A stretch of DNA of 52,365 nt from Bacillus sp. FJAT-27916 (GCF_001183965.1 NZ_LFZV01000001.1:4007976-4060340), one strand, 5' to 3'. Shown: positions 40,726 through 51,770, numbered from the stretch's first letter. A program made the numbers and translations. Notes: generated by a model from the letters alone, not told the origin.

Positions 40726-40733
40726 GATTGGTA

Positions 40734-41501
40734 TTATTGGATTTTGAACAGACGGTTTGCGTTTTCTGTTGTCGCCTTTGCAACCTCTTCAAAGGACACT
40801 TCCTTCAAGTCAGCAATCTGCTCAGCAACAAGCCTCACATAGCTCGGCTCATTTCTCTTTCCGCGGTATGGATGTGGAGCCAGGTAAGGACAATCTGTCT
40901 CAATAAGCAGGCGGTCAAGCGGTACAGCCTTTGCCACTTCCTTCGGCTTTATCGCATTTTTGAATGTAACCGGACCTCCAAGTGAAATATAGAAGTTCAT
41001 ATCAAGGCAGCGTTTCGCTGTTTCAGGGCTTCCGCTAAAGCAATGCATGATTCCCCCAACCTCCGCTGCCCCTTCCTCTTCAAGAATAGTGACAACATCC
41101 TCCGTGGCCTCGCGATTATGAATAATAATCGGCAGATTGAGCTTCTTCGCTAATTGAATCTGGCGCCGGAAAACAACCTGCTGTACATCCTTCGGCGATT
41201 TATCCCAATGGTAGTCCAACCCGATCTCCCCAATTGCCACGACCTTTGGATGAGCAGTCAATTCCTCTATCCACTCAAGATAGCTGTCCGTTAAATCAAT
41301 GGCATCAACAGGGTGCCAGCCAATGGCAGCGTACATAAAGTCATATGTATCGATCAGTTCGATTGCACGTTTAATTGTCTTTTCGTCAAATCCGACTACC
41401 ACTACGCGCTCGACTCCATTCTCTCGCGCTCTTTCAATAACCTCTTCCAAATCCTCATCAAATTGATCATCGTTTAAATGAACATGTGTATCAAACAGCA
41501 T
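40734..41501 (-). CDS. tatD: TatD-family metal-dependent hydrolase
   Basis: This is a TIM-barrel nuclease/hydrolase (YabD); family members show 3'-5' exonuclease activity. The 255 residues carry the metal ligands H6 and H8 (DTHVHLND), the glutamate in GEIGLDYHW near 93, IHNRE near 129, HCFSG near 153 and ETDCPYLAP near 203. AAAGGAG precedes the ATG. It follows metG by about 140 bases with the metG terminator between them. Confidence 0.95.
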   Translation of the reverse strand: MLFDTHVHLNDDQFDEDLEEVIERARENGVERVVVVGFDEKTIKRAIELIDTYDFMYAAIGWHPVDAIDLTDSYLEWIEELTAHPKVVAIGEIGLDYHWDKSPKDVQQVVFRRQIQLAKKLNLPIIIHNREATEDVVTILEEEGAAEVGGIMHCFSGSPETAKRCLDMNFYISLGGPVTFKNAIKPKEVAKAVPLDRLLIETDCPYLAPHPYRGKRNEPSYVRLVAEQIADLKEVSFEEVAKATTENANRLFKIQ

Positions 41502-41593
41502 CCGTTTTCTCCTTTGCAGTATAGTCTTATTCCTTCATCCATGTTTTTACCCATTCTCTTAAAAAGTTAAAGCTCGGCTAATAACTTACATAA

Positions 41594-41625
41594 TAAAGAA
41601 AGGGATGTTTCACATGTAACATCCC
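41594..41625 (-). terminator. Terminator of metG
   Basis: GGGATGT (41602-41608) pairs with ACATCCC (41619-41625); the minus strand continues CTTTCTTTATT. It lies 17 bases after the metG stop. Confidence 0.8.
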
Positions 41626-41641
41626 CCTCCGATTATTTCTC

Positions 41642-43618
<1,977 letters not shown>

Positions 43619-43699
43619 TTAAAGGCCTGCCAATAAAGTCCTTTTACTCGAAAGGACTATTTTACATAATAGTAACATTATAAAGGAATTCCTTGATTT

Positions 43700-43727
43700 T
43701 TTATACAGAGGAACTCTCCAATCTCAA
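43700..43727 (-). promoter_or_regulatory. Probable sigma-A promoter of metG
   Basis: The minus strand reads TTGAGA (43727-43722), a 16-base spacer and TATAAA (43705-43700), giving a leader of roughly 85-90 bases. Confidence 0.45.
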
Positions 43728-43833
43728 GAGACGAAATAAATTTCCATAAAGACAAATGGTACTGTCTGGGTGAATTAATTATACAAAATGTCCTATTCGA
43801 GTATATTGATATAATATTTTCCCTCTCGGAAAG

Positions 43834-43840
43834 TGTCGAA
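43834..43840 (+). promoter_or_regulatory. Isolated Spo0A box
   Basis: TGTCGAA, an exact Spo0A box, lies about 110 bases upstream of the predicted metG -35 and 170 bases upstream of the abrB promoter. A 7-base match can occur by chance, but it is in the same orientation as the two abrB boxes. Confidence 0.4.
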
Positions 43841-44005
43841 AAAAGTTTGTTTGTTCTAAATCTTATACAATTTACTGCACAATTACGGGTGTAAAAATTT
43901 CATATACTGGTTAAGATGAGGAAAAAGTAAGCCTTTTCAACTAGTTTTTTTCAAATTTCTACCCATAAACCCCACAAACTACCATTGATATAGGGACTAA
44001 AAACA

Positions 44006-44034
44006 TTGACGGTTTTGGGAATGCTTGGTATTAT
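44006..44034 (+). promoter_or_regulatory. Sigma-A promoter of abrB
   Basis: TTGACG (44006-44011), a 17-base spacer and TATTAT (44029-44034) lie 76 bases before the abrB start codon and just upstream of two Spo0A boxes. Confidence 0.65.
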
Positions 44035-44052
44035 GATAACATCATTAAATTT

Positions 44053-44069
44053 TGTCGAATAATGACGAA
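44053..44069 (+). promoter_or_regulatory. Tandem Spo0A boxes at abrB
   Basis: TGTCGAA (44053-44059) and TGACGAA (44063-44069), one helical turn apart, lie downstream of the likely transcription start. This arrangement is nearly identical to the B. subtilis abrB operator, where Spo0A~P represses. Confidence 0.85.
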
Positions 44070-44109
44070 TTTTATTAAAAAAATATTATTCTATGAGAGG
44101 AGTATTGTT

Positions 44110-44397
44110 ATGAAATCCACTGGTATTGTACGTAAAGTAGATGAGCTTGGCCGGGTGGTTATTCCGATCGAACTTCGTCGTACTCTCGGAATCGCTGAGA
44201 AAGATGCCCTTGAAATCTATGTTGATGACGAGCGTATCATCCTCAAAAAATATAAACCAAACATGACTTGCCAAGTAACAGGTGAAGTATCTGACAGCAA
44301 CTTCACTTTAGCAGACGGCAAACTAATCCTAAGCCGCGAAGGTGCTGAACAACTCCTAAAAGAAATTCAAGAAAACCTTCACGTTACAAACTCTTAA
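44110..44397 (+). CDS. abrB: Transition-state regulator AbrB
   Basis: AbrB is a DNA-binding protein that represses many post-exponential and sporulation genes until Spo0A~P shuts it off. The 95 residues comprise the N-terminal swapped-hairpin DNA-binding domain (1-53: MKSTGIVRKVDELGRVVIP) and a C-terminal multimerisation part with the conserved Cys54. The frame opens 16 codons earlier, but GAGAGGAG precedes the ATG at 44110, and the earlier start would lie inside the Spo0A boxes. It is the only protein gene on the plus strand and converges with rsmI. Confidence 0.97.
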   Translation: MKSTGIVRKVDELGRVVIPIELRRTLGIAEKDALEIYVDDERIILKKYKPNMTCQVTGEVSDSNFTLADGKLILSREGAEQLLKEIQENLHVTNS

Positions 44398-44399
44398 TA

Positions 44400-44431
44400 A
44401 AAAAGCTTCCCATAACGGGGAGCCTTTTTTA
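44400..44431. terminator. Bidirectional terminator between abrB and rsmI
   Basis: An imperfect stem around ATAAC (AAGCTTCCC with GGGGAGCCTT) has T runs on both strands and serves the convergent genes abrB and rsmI. Confidence 0.8.
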
Positions 44432-44437
44432 TGTTCT

Positions 44438-45313
44438 TTATTTCATTATGTCTATATGATACGCCTGATATACTTCCCTCTTCGGAATGTTTCGTTCCTT
44501 AGCTGCATGCTTGATTGCATCATTTGGCTTCATGCCCTTAGAATCAATATAATGTTCGACATGCTCCTTCAAGCTCATGTTCTCCCACCAAACGGCTTCG
44601 TCCTCCACATAATCAGTGCCCTCTACAATTAAGACAAACTCACCGCGAACCTCCTGATTATTCGCCCATTCGATTGCCTCGGCAATGGACCCGCGAATAT
44701 ATTCCTCAAATCGCTTCGTCAGCTCGCGTGCCAGAACTATCTGCCTGTCTCCAAGGTATTCATGCAAAAGCCCAAGCGTCTCCTTCAGACGGTGAGGGGA
44801 TTCATAGAAGATGATGGCCCCATCCTTCTTCTTCAGCTCCTCAAGCTCCTTTTTCTTCTCCTTTCGGCTCCGGTTCAGGAATCCATAGAAGTAAAAAGGC
44901 TGAGGTGTGATTCCTGAGGCGATCAGGGCAGTCAAGGCTGCATTTGCACCCGGAAGTGCCACCACAGGTATTCCTTCCTCTATACAAGCTTGTACAAGCT
45001 CATAGCCCGGGTCTGAGATCGCAGGCATTCCCGCATCACTCACAAGAGCAACCACACTCCCGTTCCTGATTCTCTCTAAGATTGCTTCACCGCTTTGCTG
45101 CCTGTTATGCTCATGATAACTGATAAGCGGTGTCTGAATCTCAAAATGATTGCACAGCTTCTTCGTATTACGGGTATCCTCCGCTGCAATCACATCAGCC
45201 TCACGTAAAATTCTCACAGCGCGATAGGTCATATCCTCTAAATTGCCGATTGGTGTCGGCACTAAATACAAGGCAGGTTCCCGCTCCTGCTCAAAGCTCT
45301 TTTGGCTCTTCAA
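44438..45313 (-). CDS. rsmI: 16S rRNA (cytidine 1402-2'-O) methyltransferase
   Basis: RsmI methylates the ribose of C1402 in 16S rRNA. It belongs to the tetrapyrrole-methylase fold: LYLVPTPIGNLEDMTYRA near 16-33, AAEDTR, SDAGMPAISDPG near 93-104 and GANAALTALIASG. An ATG at 45319 is only 2 bases after GGAGG, too close, while the TTG at 45313 is 8 bases away, so I prefer TTG (291 residues); automatic annotation may choose the ATG. It overlaps the end of yazA. Confidence 0.93.
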   Translation of the reverse strand: MKSQKSFEQEREPALYLVPTPIGNLEDMTYRAVRILREADVIAAEDTRNTKKLCNHFEIQTPLISYHEHNRQQSGEAILERIRNGSVVALVSDAGMPAISDPGYELVQACIEEGIPVVALPGANAALTALIASGITPQPFYFYGFLNRSRKEKKKELEELKKKDGAIIFYESPHRLKETLGLLHEYLGDRQIVLARELTKRFEEYIRGSIAEAIEWANNQEVRGEFVLIVEGTDYVEDEAVWWENMSLKEHVEHYIDSKGMKPNDAIKHAAKERNIPKREVYQAYHIDIMK

Positions 45314-45575
45314 CGCCATTACCTCCCATTTGCACGATCCGCTCCTTCTCGTATCTCCTCAATTGCTTGAAGCGGTATTCCGCCTGCATGGCCTCTGTCT
45401 TTGTTTCATACTCCTCGTAATAACGCAGGACCACAGGCCTTCTTGCTCGTGTATACTTAGCCCCTTTTCCCTCATTATGGGTATGGACTCTTTTCTCAAT
45501 ATTATTCGTGTAGCCTGCATAAAAACTACCGTCCGCACATTCAAGTACATAGAAATAATGCATATTATTCTCCAT
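45291..45575 (-). CDS. yazA: GIY-YIG nuclease-domain protein YazA
   Basis: This 94-residue protein is a single GIY-YIG domain of the YhbQ/UPF0213 type: [19 protein letters not shown] with the two tyrosines, then [20 protein letters not shown] and a catalytic-type glutamate in QAEYRFK. Its role is unknown; a DNA-repair or nuclease function is inferred from the fold. The start ATG overlaps the trmNF stop; an ATG at 45563, 6 bases after GGAG, is a good alternative. It lies between trmNF and rsmI as in B. subtilis. Confidence 0.9.
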   Translation of the reverse strand: MENNMHYFYVLECADGSFYAGYTNNIEKRVHTHNEGKGAKYTRARRPVVLRYYEEYETKTEAMQAEYRFKQLRRYEKERIVQMGGNGVEEPKEL

Positions 45576-46305
45576 CAATTATCCGTTTTAGCTCGTCTGT
45601 ATACTCATTATGATCCTGATAAACGACAAGAGGCGGCAGCAGCTTCAAATCCGGGCTCCCGCCCTTGATTCCCTCTACCAAAATGGTATTGGCCTCCCGT
45701 CCTGCCTTTGGATACACAAATTGCAGCCGCTTCGGTTCAATTCGGTATTTCCTCATTAAAGTCAGGATATCAAGAAGCCTTCCGGGCCGGTGCACAAAGG
45801 CTGCCTTCCCTCCCTGCTTCAGCAGCTGGCTGCTTACCCGGACAACATCCTCTAATGTACACATTATCTCATGTCTGGCTATAGCATAATGTTCATTATC
45901 ATTCTGGATTTCCTTAGCAGGTGTCAGAAAATACGGGGGATTGCATGTAACCACATCATATTTATCATGCCCGAGAATCGGGACAATCTTATTCAAGTCC
46001 TCATGATGCATCGTAATCTGCTCGGACAAGTTATTATATTGAACACTTCTTAAAGCCATATCATGAAGTCTTTCCTGAATCTCCACCCCATGGATATGTC
46101 CCTTGGTCCTCCGGCTCAATAAGAGCGGGATCACCCCATTACCGGCACAAAGGTCCACGAGATTTCCCTTTTGAATCGGTACATAGGCGAATTTCGCAAG
46201 CAGCACTGCATCCAGAGAGAAAGAGAAAACACTTGGGCTTTGAATAATCCGAAGCGGCTCTCCCAAGAGATAATCCAGGCGTTCATCATCTTTTAACATA
46301 TTCAA
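45565..46305 (-). CDS. trmNF: tRNA1(Val) (adenine 37-N6)-methyltransferase
   Basis: This is a SAM-dependent methyltransferase (YabB) of 246 residues. [13 protein letters not shown] (51-63) is the SAM motif I and NPPY (122-125) is the catalytic motif of N6-adenine methylases. The start is TTG at 46305, 10 bases after AGGAG; an ATG two codons later is farther from the ribosome site. It begins the trmNF-yazA-rsmI unit with overlapping genes. Confidence 0.92.
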   Translation of the reverse strand: MNMLKDDERLDYLLGEPLRIIQSPSVFSFSLDAVLLAKFAYVPIQKGNLVDLCAGNGVIPLLLSRRTKGHIHGVEIQERLHDMALRSVQYNNLSEQITMHHEDLNKIVPILGHDKYDVVTCNPPYFLTPAKEIQNDNEHYAIARHEIMCTLEDVVRVSSQLLKQGGKAAFVHRPGRLLDILTLMRKYRIEPKRLQFVYPKAGREANTILVEGIKGGSPDLKLLPPLVVYQDHNEYTDELKRIIDGE

Positions 46306-46337
46306 AAACTATTCGCTCCTAACCAAATATCCTTTAT

Positions 46338-46371
46338 AAAAATAGCCTTTCCTAAACGATAGGAAAGACTA
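46338..46371 (-). terminator. Terminator of yabA
   Basis: TAGCCTTTCCT (46343-46353) and AGGAAAGACTA (46361-46371) form an 11-bp stem with one wobble and TTTTTA on the minus strand, right after the yabA stop. Confidence 0.83.
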
Positions 46372-46374
46372 TCT

Positions 46375-46728
46375 TTATTTCTTATTCAAAAATGAGAGGC
46401 AAAACAGGCAATCCCCGTCCTTACGCGGACTTCCAAAATGCAAATTGCAAATATGGAAGCCTTCCTGATAAAGCCTTGCGAGGTTGTCATACCCCTCTCC
46501 AATATCCATCGGCTTATTTCCTTTCTTCTGCTTTTTTTGAGCAGAAGCAGGTTTACTCTTTTCGAGCTCAAGCAAACGGCGGCGAACATTCTCATTCTCC
46601 AATTGGAGCGTATTATTCTCCTCTAGAATCTCAGCCAAATGTTCCTTTAATTCCCCGAGCTGCTTGTACAAATCGCCGATTTGGGCCTCCATGCTGCTGA
46701 CCGAATCGAATATTTCCTTTTTATTCAT
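46375..46728 (-). CDS. yabA: Replication initiation control protein YabA
   Basis: YabA limits replication initiation by binding DnaA and the DnaN clamp. The 117 residues have an N-terminal leucine-zipper-like coiled coil (1-58), a Lys/Gln-rich linker (about 59-73), and a C-terminal zinc domain with H92, C94, C107 and C110 (HIC then CLFC). A GTG at 46740 would add four residues, but homology begins at the ATG at 46728 after AAGGTGG. Confidence 0.96.
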   Translation of the reverse strand: MNKKEIFDSVSSMEAQIGDLYKQLGELKEHLAEILEENNTLQLENENVRRRLLELEKSKPASAQKKQKKGNKPMDIGEGYDNLARLYQEGFHICNLHFGSPRKDGDCLFCLSFLNKK

Positions 46729-46744
46729 AACACCCACCACCTTA

Positions 46745-47572
46745 TTAATCTGTGGCTTGAATCGTGAAGGTGCCTTCCTCCATCATCTCATCCAGCGTAT
46801 ATTCAACAACACGTTCTTTTCCTTGCAATTCAATCTGCATGATCTTCTCAAGGATATTCAGGCCGATAACCTTTCCTTTGCCCATTGGTGTATTGATATA
46901 CTCACCAAGGTCAGGAAGCTGCTCTTTTGCACTTTCATACTCATCATTCTCATATTTCAGGCAGCACATGAGACGGCCGCACAGCCCTGAGATCTTCGTT
47001 GGATTAAGTGATAAATTTTGGTCTTTCGCCATTTTGATTGAGACTGGCTCAAAATCCCCTAAGAAGGTTGAACAGCATAACATCCGTCCGCATGGGCCGA
47101 TACCGCCGAGCATTTTGGCCTCATCCCTAACGCCTATTTGCCTGAGTTCAATCCTTGTGCGGAAAATGGCCGCCAAGTCCTTAACAAGCTCACGAAAATC
47201 AACTCGTCCATCCGCTGTAAAGTAAAAAATCACCTTATTGCGGTCAAAGGTATATTCCACATCAACCAGCTTCATATCCAGCCGATGCTCTGTTACTTTT
47301 TCACTGCAAATCTGGAAAGCCTGCTGGGCAATTTCCTTATTCTCGTCTACGGTAAAGCGATCTTTCTCATCAGCAATCCGGATGACCTTTTTCAAAGGAA
47401 GGACTATATCATTTTCGCCCACTTGCTTGCGCGGAATCACAGCTTTCCCAAATTCAATGCCTCTGACGGTTTCTACAATAATATACTCATCCTTGGCTAT
47501 CTCGAGCTCACCTGGGTCGAAATAATATATTTTACCCGCTTTTTTAAAGCGGACTCCTACAACATCATACAA
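46745..47572 (-). CDS. ricT: Regulatory iron-sulfur-containing complex subunit RicT
   Basis: RicT (YaaT), with RicA and RicF, forms the Y-complex that stimulates RNase Y-dependent processing and affects sporulation and competence through Spo0A. The 275 residues contain the PSP1 core and the cysteine-rich motifs CGRMLCC (161-167) and CGRLMCC (198-204) that bind an iron-sulfur cluster. The start is TTG at 47572, 7 bases after AGGAGGGG; it gives the B. subtilis length, and no in-frame ATG exists nearby. It overlaps holB by 8 bases. Confidence 0.95.
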   Translation of the reverse strand: MYDVVGVRFKKAGKIYYFDPGELEIAKDEYIIVETVRGIEFGKAVIPRKQVGENDIVLPLKKVIRIADEKDRFTVDENKEIAQQAFQICSEKVTEHRLDMKLVDVEYTFDRNKVIFYFTADGRVDFRELVKDLAAIFRTRIELRQIGVRDEAKMLGGIGPCGRMLCCSTFLGDFEPVSIKMAKDQNLSLNPTKISGLCGRLMCCLKYENDEYESAKEQLPDLGEYINTPMGKGKVIGLNILEKIMQIELQGKERVVEYTLDEMMEEGTFTIQATD

Positions 47573-48569
47573 GTGTAAACCCCTCCTGAAGGTTAAGCAC
47601 AAGCTGCTCCATTAACAGCTGTGGGTTCATATTCGCCGAAAGCTTCCGTTTTGCCTCCAGTATTTCATTCATCTGATTGGCTAATCGCTTTTGCGAATGC
47701 ATTATAGCCAATTGGCGGAATTGATCCTCCTTATCCTGATAAACCATTTCCTCTGGTTTATCAAGCTGAACGTAAAGGAGATCTCTGTATATATTCAAAA
47801 GAAGCAATAATCCCATTTCCATTTGCTCACGTTCTTTGAAATGAGGGAGCCAATCCTCTTGGACGACCATAATGCCATCCACTGGATTTTTTATGGCTTC
47901 AAACAATTTTACCACTATCTTTTGGGCTTGTGCAAACCACTCATCCTCATTTAAAGCTAGTCCTTCTTCGACACTATTCGTCAAACTGGCAATTAATCTA
48001 GCCTTCTTGTCTGGTACCCCTGATTGAACTAATTGCTTGCTTAGCTCCACAGGGTTTAAAGGTGTAAAGGAAATGGTCTGGCATCTGGATAAAATCGTAG
48101 AAAGCATCCGGTGGATTTGATCAGTCAGCAAGATAATGGTCGTGCCTGCATGAGGTTCCTCAAGGAACTTCAACAGGCTGTTTGCCGCAGAGGCTGTCAT
48201 TTTGTGCGCGTGAGTAATAATGTAAACTTTCTTTTGAGATTCAACTGCTTTTTTCTGAAATTCTTCGTGAAGCATTTTGATCTGCTCTTTCTTGATTGAA
48301 AGGCCATCAGGTTCGATGATATGGACATCCGCATGATTCTTATGCTCGATTTTCTTACAGTTCGCGCATTCTCCGCATGGAAGATACCCCTCAATCGGCT
48401 CAAGGCAGAATAAGGACTTAGCAAGCAATATACTCGCATCCTGCTTGCCGGTGCCACGCTCCCCTTCAAATAGGTATGCATGTGCTACCCTGTCTTTTAT
48501 CAGGCTGTTCTTCAGCATTGCTGCTGCTCTTGGCTGCTGGCTTGATAGCTGTTCCCATGTTTCAATCAT
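47565..48569 (-). CDS. holB: DNA polymerase III delta' subunit
   Basis: HolB is part of the clamp-loader complex. The 334 residues have a P-loop-like GERGTGK (36-42), a zinc module with C55, C65, C68 and C71 (CGECANC), and a sensor-type motif LLKFLEEP followed by SRCQ. AGAGG precedes the ATG. In B. subtilis yaaR lies between darA and holB; here it is absent and only 25 bases separate them. Confidence 0.95.
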   Translation of the reverse strand: MIETWEQLSSQQPRAAAMLKNSLIKDRVAHAYLFEGERGTGKQDASILLAKSLFCLEPIEGYLPCGECANCKKIEHKNHADVHIIEPDGLSIKKEQIKMLHEEFQKKAVESQKKVYIITHAHKMTASAANSLLKFLEEPHAGTTIILLTDQIHRMLSTILSRCQTISFTPLNPVELSKQLVQSGVPDKKARLIASLTNSVEEGLALNEDEWFAQAQKIVVKLFEAIKNPVDGIMVVQEDWLPHFKEREQMEMGLLLLLNIYRDLLYVQLDKPEEMVYQDKEDQFRQLAIMHSQKRLANQMNEILEAKRKLSANMNPQLLMEQLVLNLQEGFTLV

Positions 48570-48594
48570 GCTTATTTCCTCTCATCCCTTAAAC

Positions 48595-48939
<345 letters not shown>

Positions 48940-49009
48940 CTAGAATCAATCTATTCATGTGTTTTCCTCTAAGTTGTCATCTTCATTATACCAAAGCCTG
49001 TATAAGATT

Positions 49010-49042
49010 AATATAAAACCTTAAAGCAGTGCTTTAAGGTTT
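49010..49042 (-). terminator. Possible terminator overlapping the end of tmk
   Basis: AAACCTTAAAGC and GCTTTAAGGTTT form a perfect 12-bp stem overlapping the tmk stop; the T-rich tail TTTATATT follows on the minus strand. It is AT-rich and may be partial. Confidence 0.55.
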
Positions 49043-49672
49043 CCTGTCAATAATTGTCTTTATTTGGTGAAGAGTTTCTTCATATACTTCCTCAATAGAC
49101 CGGTCTGCATCAATGCCTTTAATGCGTGACGGGTCCTTTTCCATCAATAATTGATAGCCGTCATACACTTTCTGATGGAAGCTCAGCTCCTCTACATCAA
49201 GTCTATTTACTTCTCTATTTTTATGCTGCTCGATTCTCTCTAGTCCTTTTTTCGGCTCAATCATGAAAAATAATGTCAGCTCCGGCATAAGGTCTTCAAT
49301 GGCGAACTGGTTAATCTGCCAGATTTCCTCTACCCCTATACCTCTTGCGTATCCTTGGTAAGCCAAGGAACTATCAACGAAACGGTCACAAAGGACGATT
49401 GCTCCCTTTTCAAGTGCCGGTACAACCTTCTCCATCAAATGCTGTCTGCGGGCAGCTGCATAAAGGAGTGCCTCTGTACGCGGGTCCATCGCTGTATTAC
49501 TTCGATTCAGGATTACCTCTCGAATCTGTTCAGCAATGGGGATGCCCCCAGGCTCTCTCGTTAGGATAATGCTGTATCCTTCCTTCTCCAGCTGTTCAGC
49601 CACTTTTGCTATGATGGTTGTTTTTCCGGCTCCCTCAGGACCCTCCACTGTAATAAATACTCCTCGATTCAA
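49034..49672 (-). CDS. tmk: Thymidylate kinase
   Basis: Tmk phosphorylates dTMP to dTDP. The 212 residues have Walker A GPEGAGKT (11-18), REPGG, LLYAAAR and [13 protein letters not shown]. An upstream TTG at 49687 is possible, but GGAGGG lies 7 bases before the TTG at 49672, which also gives the usual length. It follows yaaO by 41 bases. Confidence 0.96.
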   Translation of the reverse strand: MNRGVFITVEGPEGAGKTTIIAKVAEQLEKEGYSIILTREPGGIPIAEQIREVILNRSNTAMDPRTEALLYAAARRQHLMEKVVPALEKGAIVLCDRFVDSSLAYQGYARGIGVEEIWQINQFAIEDLMPELTLFFMIEPKKGLERIEQHKNREVNRLDVEELSFHQKVYDGYQLLMEKDPSRIKGIDADRSIEEVYEETLHQIKTIIDRKP

Positions 49673-49713
49673 GGCTGTACCCTCCAATATTATGTACGCT
49701 ACTAGTTAGTATA

Positions 49714-51168
49714 TCATAGGCCCCTTTTAAAGACCTGAATTTCTCCTTCTTTCAGAAACATGCCACCTTGGATTTTTTTCCCCTGCTCCAATAGCTTCTG
49801 GCACGCTTCAGCTACCTCCTCCGTAATCCGTTCCCCGCGCTGAATGAGCGGAATTCCGGGCGGATAAGGAATAACTGCCTCGGCAGCAATCTCCCCAATG
49901 GCGAGAGAAAGCGGTTGTCTGTCTACCTGCAGCCTCTCCATTTCCTCGTAGGATAAGGCAAGCTCACTATGTTCTCTCCTATTGGCTTCATCCTGTATCA
50001 AGGCTGTATGGCGGGCTTGAGCCCCCTTTCCCTCGTTCCACACTATCGACTCGAACCTTGCTATAATCTCCTTAATGAAATATTCCTCGCCCTCCTTCAA
50101 GAGAGGGAGAACAAATAACACAAATCGGTCTGTTGAGAGCTCTGAGTAGAGGCCGGCTTCCTCAAGCTTTGCCTGCAGCTCCTGACCTGAGAGACCGCCG
50201 CGGTGGTATATCATCAGTTTAAGCGGGTCAAGCCAATCAGCATCCTCTGTTTCATATACAGCCAGCTGTTTATGACTGGCTAAATAATCCTTCAATAGCT
50301 GAATCTGCTTCTGAAGATATTGCTTATCTAACTCGCCATATCCTTCCAGATATGCCCTCGCTAAATCAAGCGACAGCATAATCGGGTAGGATGGACTGCT
50401 GGACTGAAGCATCCTGACATAACGCTCCACCTGCTCGGCAGAAACCAGATTCCCTTGAATATGTAAATATGACCCCATTGTCATCGCAGGCAGTGTCTTA
50501 TGAGCGGAGTGAACCACAATATCTGCCCCATGAAGAAGGGCAGAAGGCGGGAAAGGGTCACCTGCTGCGTAATGAGCACCATGAGCCTCATCAACGAGTA
50601 CAGGAATTTGCAAACAATGAGCTTCCTTAATGAGATCCTCAAGGTCCATAGCCATTCCATAATAATTGGGGTAAGTTAAAATGATGGCTTTCGTATCCGG
50701 GTGCCTATGTAAATATTTATTGATGACTGAAGCTGTGAGCCCAATCTCAACCCCCTCTGCATCCAGCTCCGGATGAATGAAGATAGGGTTTGCACGAGCA
50801 AGCTCCAACCCGTTCATAACAGACTTATGGCAATTCCTCTGTACCAGCACCTTTTCTCCCGGCTGGATAACCCCAAGAATCATCGCTAAATTCCCCACTG
50901 TAGAACCATTCACAAGCAGATAACTTCTATCTGTCTGATAAAAAGAGGAAAGCAATGTTTCAGCTTCTTTAATCCCCTCCTCCGGGCTATGGAGATCATC
51001 CAGACCGGTCAGCTCGGTCATATCCCAGCTCATAGCTGATTGCAGACCAGATGGCGTCCGCGGATGTACCATTGATCCATTCTTATGACCTGGGACATGT
51101 AATGATAGAGGTACTTTCCCTCTATGAGCCTCCAGCATTTCCAGAATCGGTATCTTTATTTTATCCAT
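49714..51168 (-). CDS. yaaO: Orn/Lys/Arg decarboxylase-family PLP enzyme
   Basis: This PLP-dependent fold-type I enzyme has 484 residues. The cofactor lysine is K224 in VVHSAHKTLPAMTMGSYL, preceded by VDEAHGAHY (192-200), and the N terminus has LHVPGHKNG typical of lysine/arginine decarboxylases such as SpeA of Bacillus. The substrate cannot be decided from sequence. AAGGTAG precedes the ATG. In B. subtilis yaaO also lies before tmk; the intervening xpaC and yaaN between csfB and yaaO are missing here. Confidence 0.93.
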   Translation of the reverse strand: MDKIKIPILEMLEAHRGKVPLSLHVPGHKNGSMVHPRTPSGLQSAMSWDMTELTGLDDLHSPEEGIKEAETLLSSFYQTDRSYLLVNGSTVGNLAMILGVIQPGEKVLVQRNCHKSVMNGLELARANPIFIHPELDAEGVEIGLTASVINKYLHRHPDTKAIILTYPNYYGMAMDLEDLIKEAHCLQIPVLVDEAHGAHYAAGDPFPPSALLHGADIVVHSAHKTLPAMTMGSYLHIQGNLVSAEQVERYVRMLQSSSPSYPIMLSLDLARAYLEGYGELDKQYLQKQIQLLKDYLASHKQLAVYETEDADWLDPLKLMIYHRGGLSGQELQAKLEEAGLYSELSTDRFVLFVLPLLKEGEEYFIKEIIARFESIVWNEGKGAQARHTALIQDEANRREHSELALSYEEMERLQVDRQPLSLAIGEIAAEAVIPYPPGIPLIQRGERITEEVAEACQKLLEQGKKIQGGMFLKEGEIQVFKRGL

Positions 51169-51200
51169 TTATATCAACTACCTTCCTCATCACAGCCATA

Positions 51201-51229
51201 TAAAAAGGCTCCGTCAAAAGAAGGGGCCT
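51201..51229 (-). terminator. Probable terminator of csfB
   Basis: AGGCCCC and GGAGCCT pair on the minus strand with one mismatch, followed by TTTTTATA. A second perfect inverted repeat, GTTCGTT/AACGAAC (51262-51280), lies between it and the csfB stop without a T run. Confidence 0.6.
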
Positions 51230-51289
51230 GTGCTTTTTATCATTATAAATTTTCCTATTCGGTTCGTTCAAGTAACGAACTGAAATCCT

Positions 51290-51505
51290 TTACGTATAAA
51301 TACCGGATATATTATTCCTCCGCAGTTTCTCCACGAATTCCTGATAAACCGGCTCACTCGTATCTGTCTGAACAATCTCTCTCTCACATTCGGAACAAAT
51401 GAATCCTATATGAAGCTGTAGACCTTCTGATTTCACTTTCTCACAAATACGGCATCTGTTTTCAGACTCCTTGAACTCCTTATAGGCTGCATCAAAAATG
51501 GCCAT
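51290..51505 (-). CDS. csfB: Anti-sigma-G factor Gin (CsfB)
   Basis: Gin blocks sigma-G (and sigma-E in the forespore) until engulfment is complete. The 71 residues contain two zinc-binding pairs, C18/C21 (CRIC) and C37/C40 (CSEC), in the order of the family. The frame extends 13 codons upstream, but GGAGGTG lies 6 bases before the ATG at 51505, and the upstream codons overlap a near-perfect sigma-F promoter. It is the first gene after the upstream rRNA operon, as in B. subtilis. Confidence 0.92.
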   Translation of the reverse strand: MAIFDAAYKEFKESENRCRICEKVKSEGLQLHIGFICSECEREIVQTDTSEPVYQEFVEKLRRNNISGIYT

Positions 51506-51526
51506 AAATACACCTCCCACTAATCC

Positions 51527-51556
51527 TAGTATCACCGCTGGCAAGGCATTGTATAC
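51527..51556 (-). promoter_or_regulatory. Sigma-F promoter of csfB
   Basis: The minus strand reads GTATA (51556-51552), exactly 15 bases, then GGTGATACTA (51536-51527). This matches the sigma-F consensus GYWTA-N15-GGNRANANTR at every position. It lies 22 bases before the start codon. Confidence 0.75.
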
Positions 51557-51680
51557 ATGATTTTGAATTCTTTCTGTATCTTATTGTATGCCCAGAGCAG
51601 GCATACGTTGTATGTCTTAATTAGGGGTCAACATATAAAGTTTAGTGGAAGGGAGGGGTGAGGTTTTATGAATCTGGATG

Positions 51681-51770
51681 TGGGCGAATGAATTCTTATT
51701 TTGAAAAAGGTGATGGGTCATCGCCCGTAATGCCTGGATTCCGCCCTTAACAAAGGTCGTTCGCCCTTAA
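51681..51770. repeat. Short repeat YCGCCCKTAA phased at 20 bases
   Basis: TCGCCCGTAA (51721-51730), CCGCCCTTAA (51741-51750) and TCGCCCTTAA (51761-51770) lie exactly 20 bases apart. An inverted copy, CATTCGCCCA on the minus strand (51690-51681), begins 40 bases earlier, in the same 20-base phase. The function is unknown. Confidence 0.6.

Noticed and set aside
40585-40733. Cyclic di-AMP riboswitch before yabE, as seen before some Rpf-like genes
   Set aside because: Only about 150 bases are available, occupied by the tatD terminator and a sigma-A promoter; no riboswitch core is visible.
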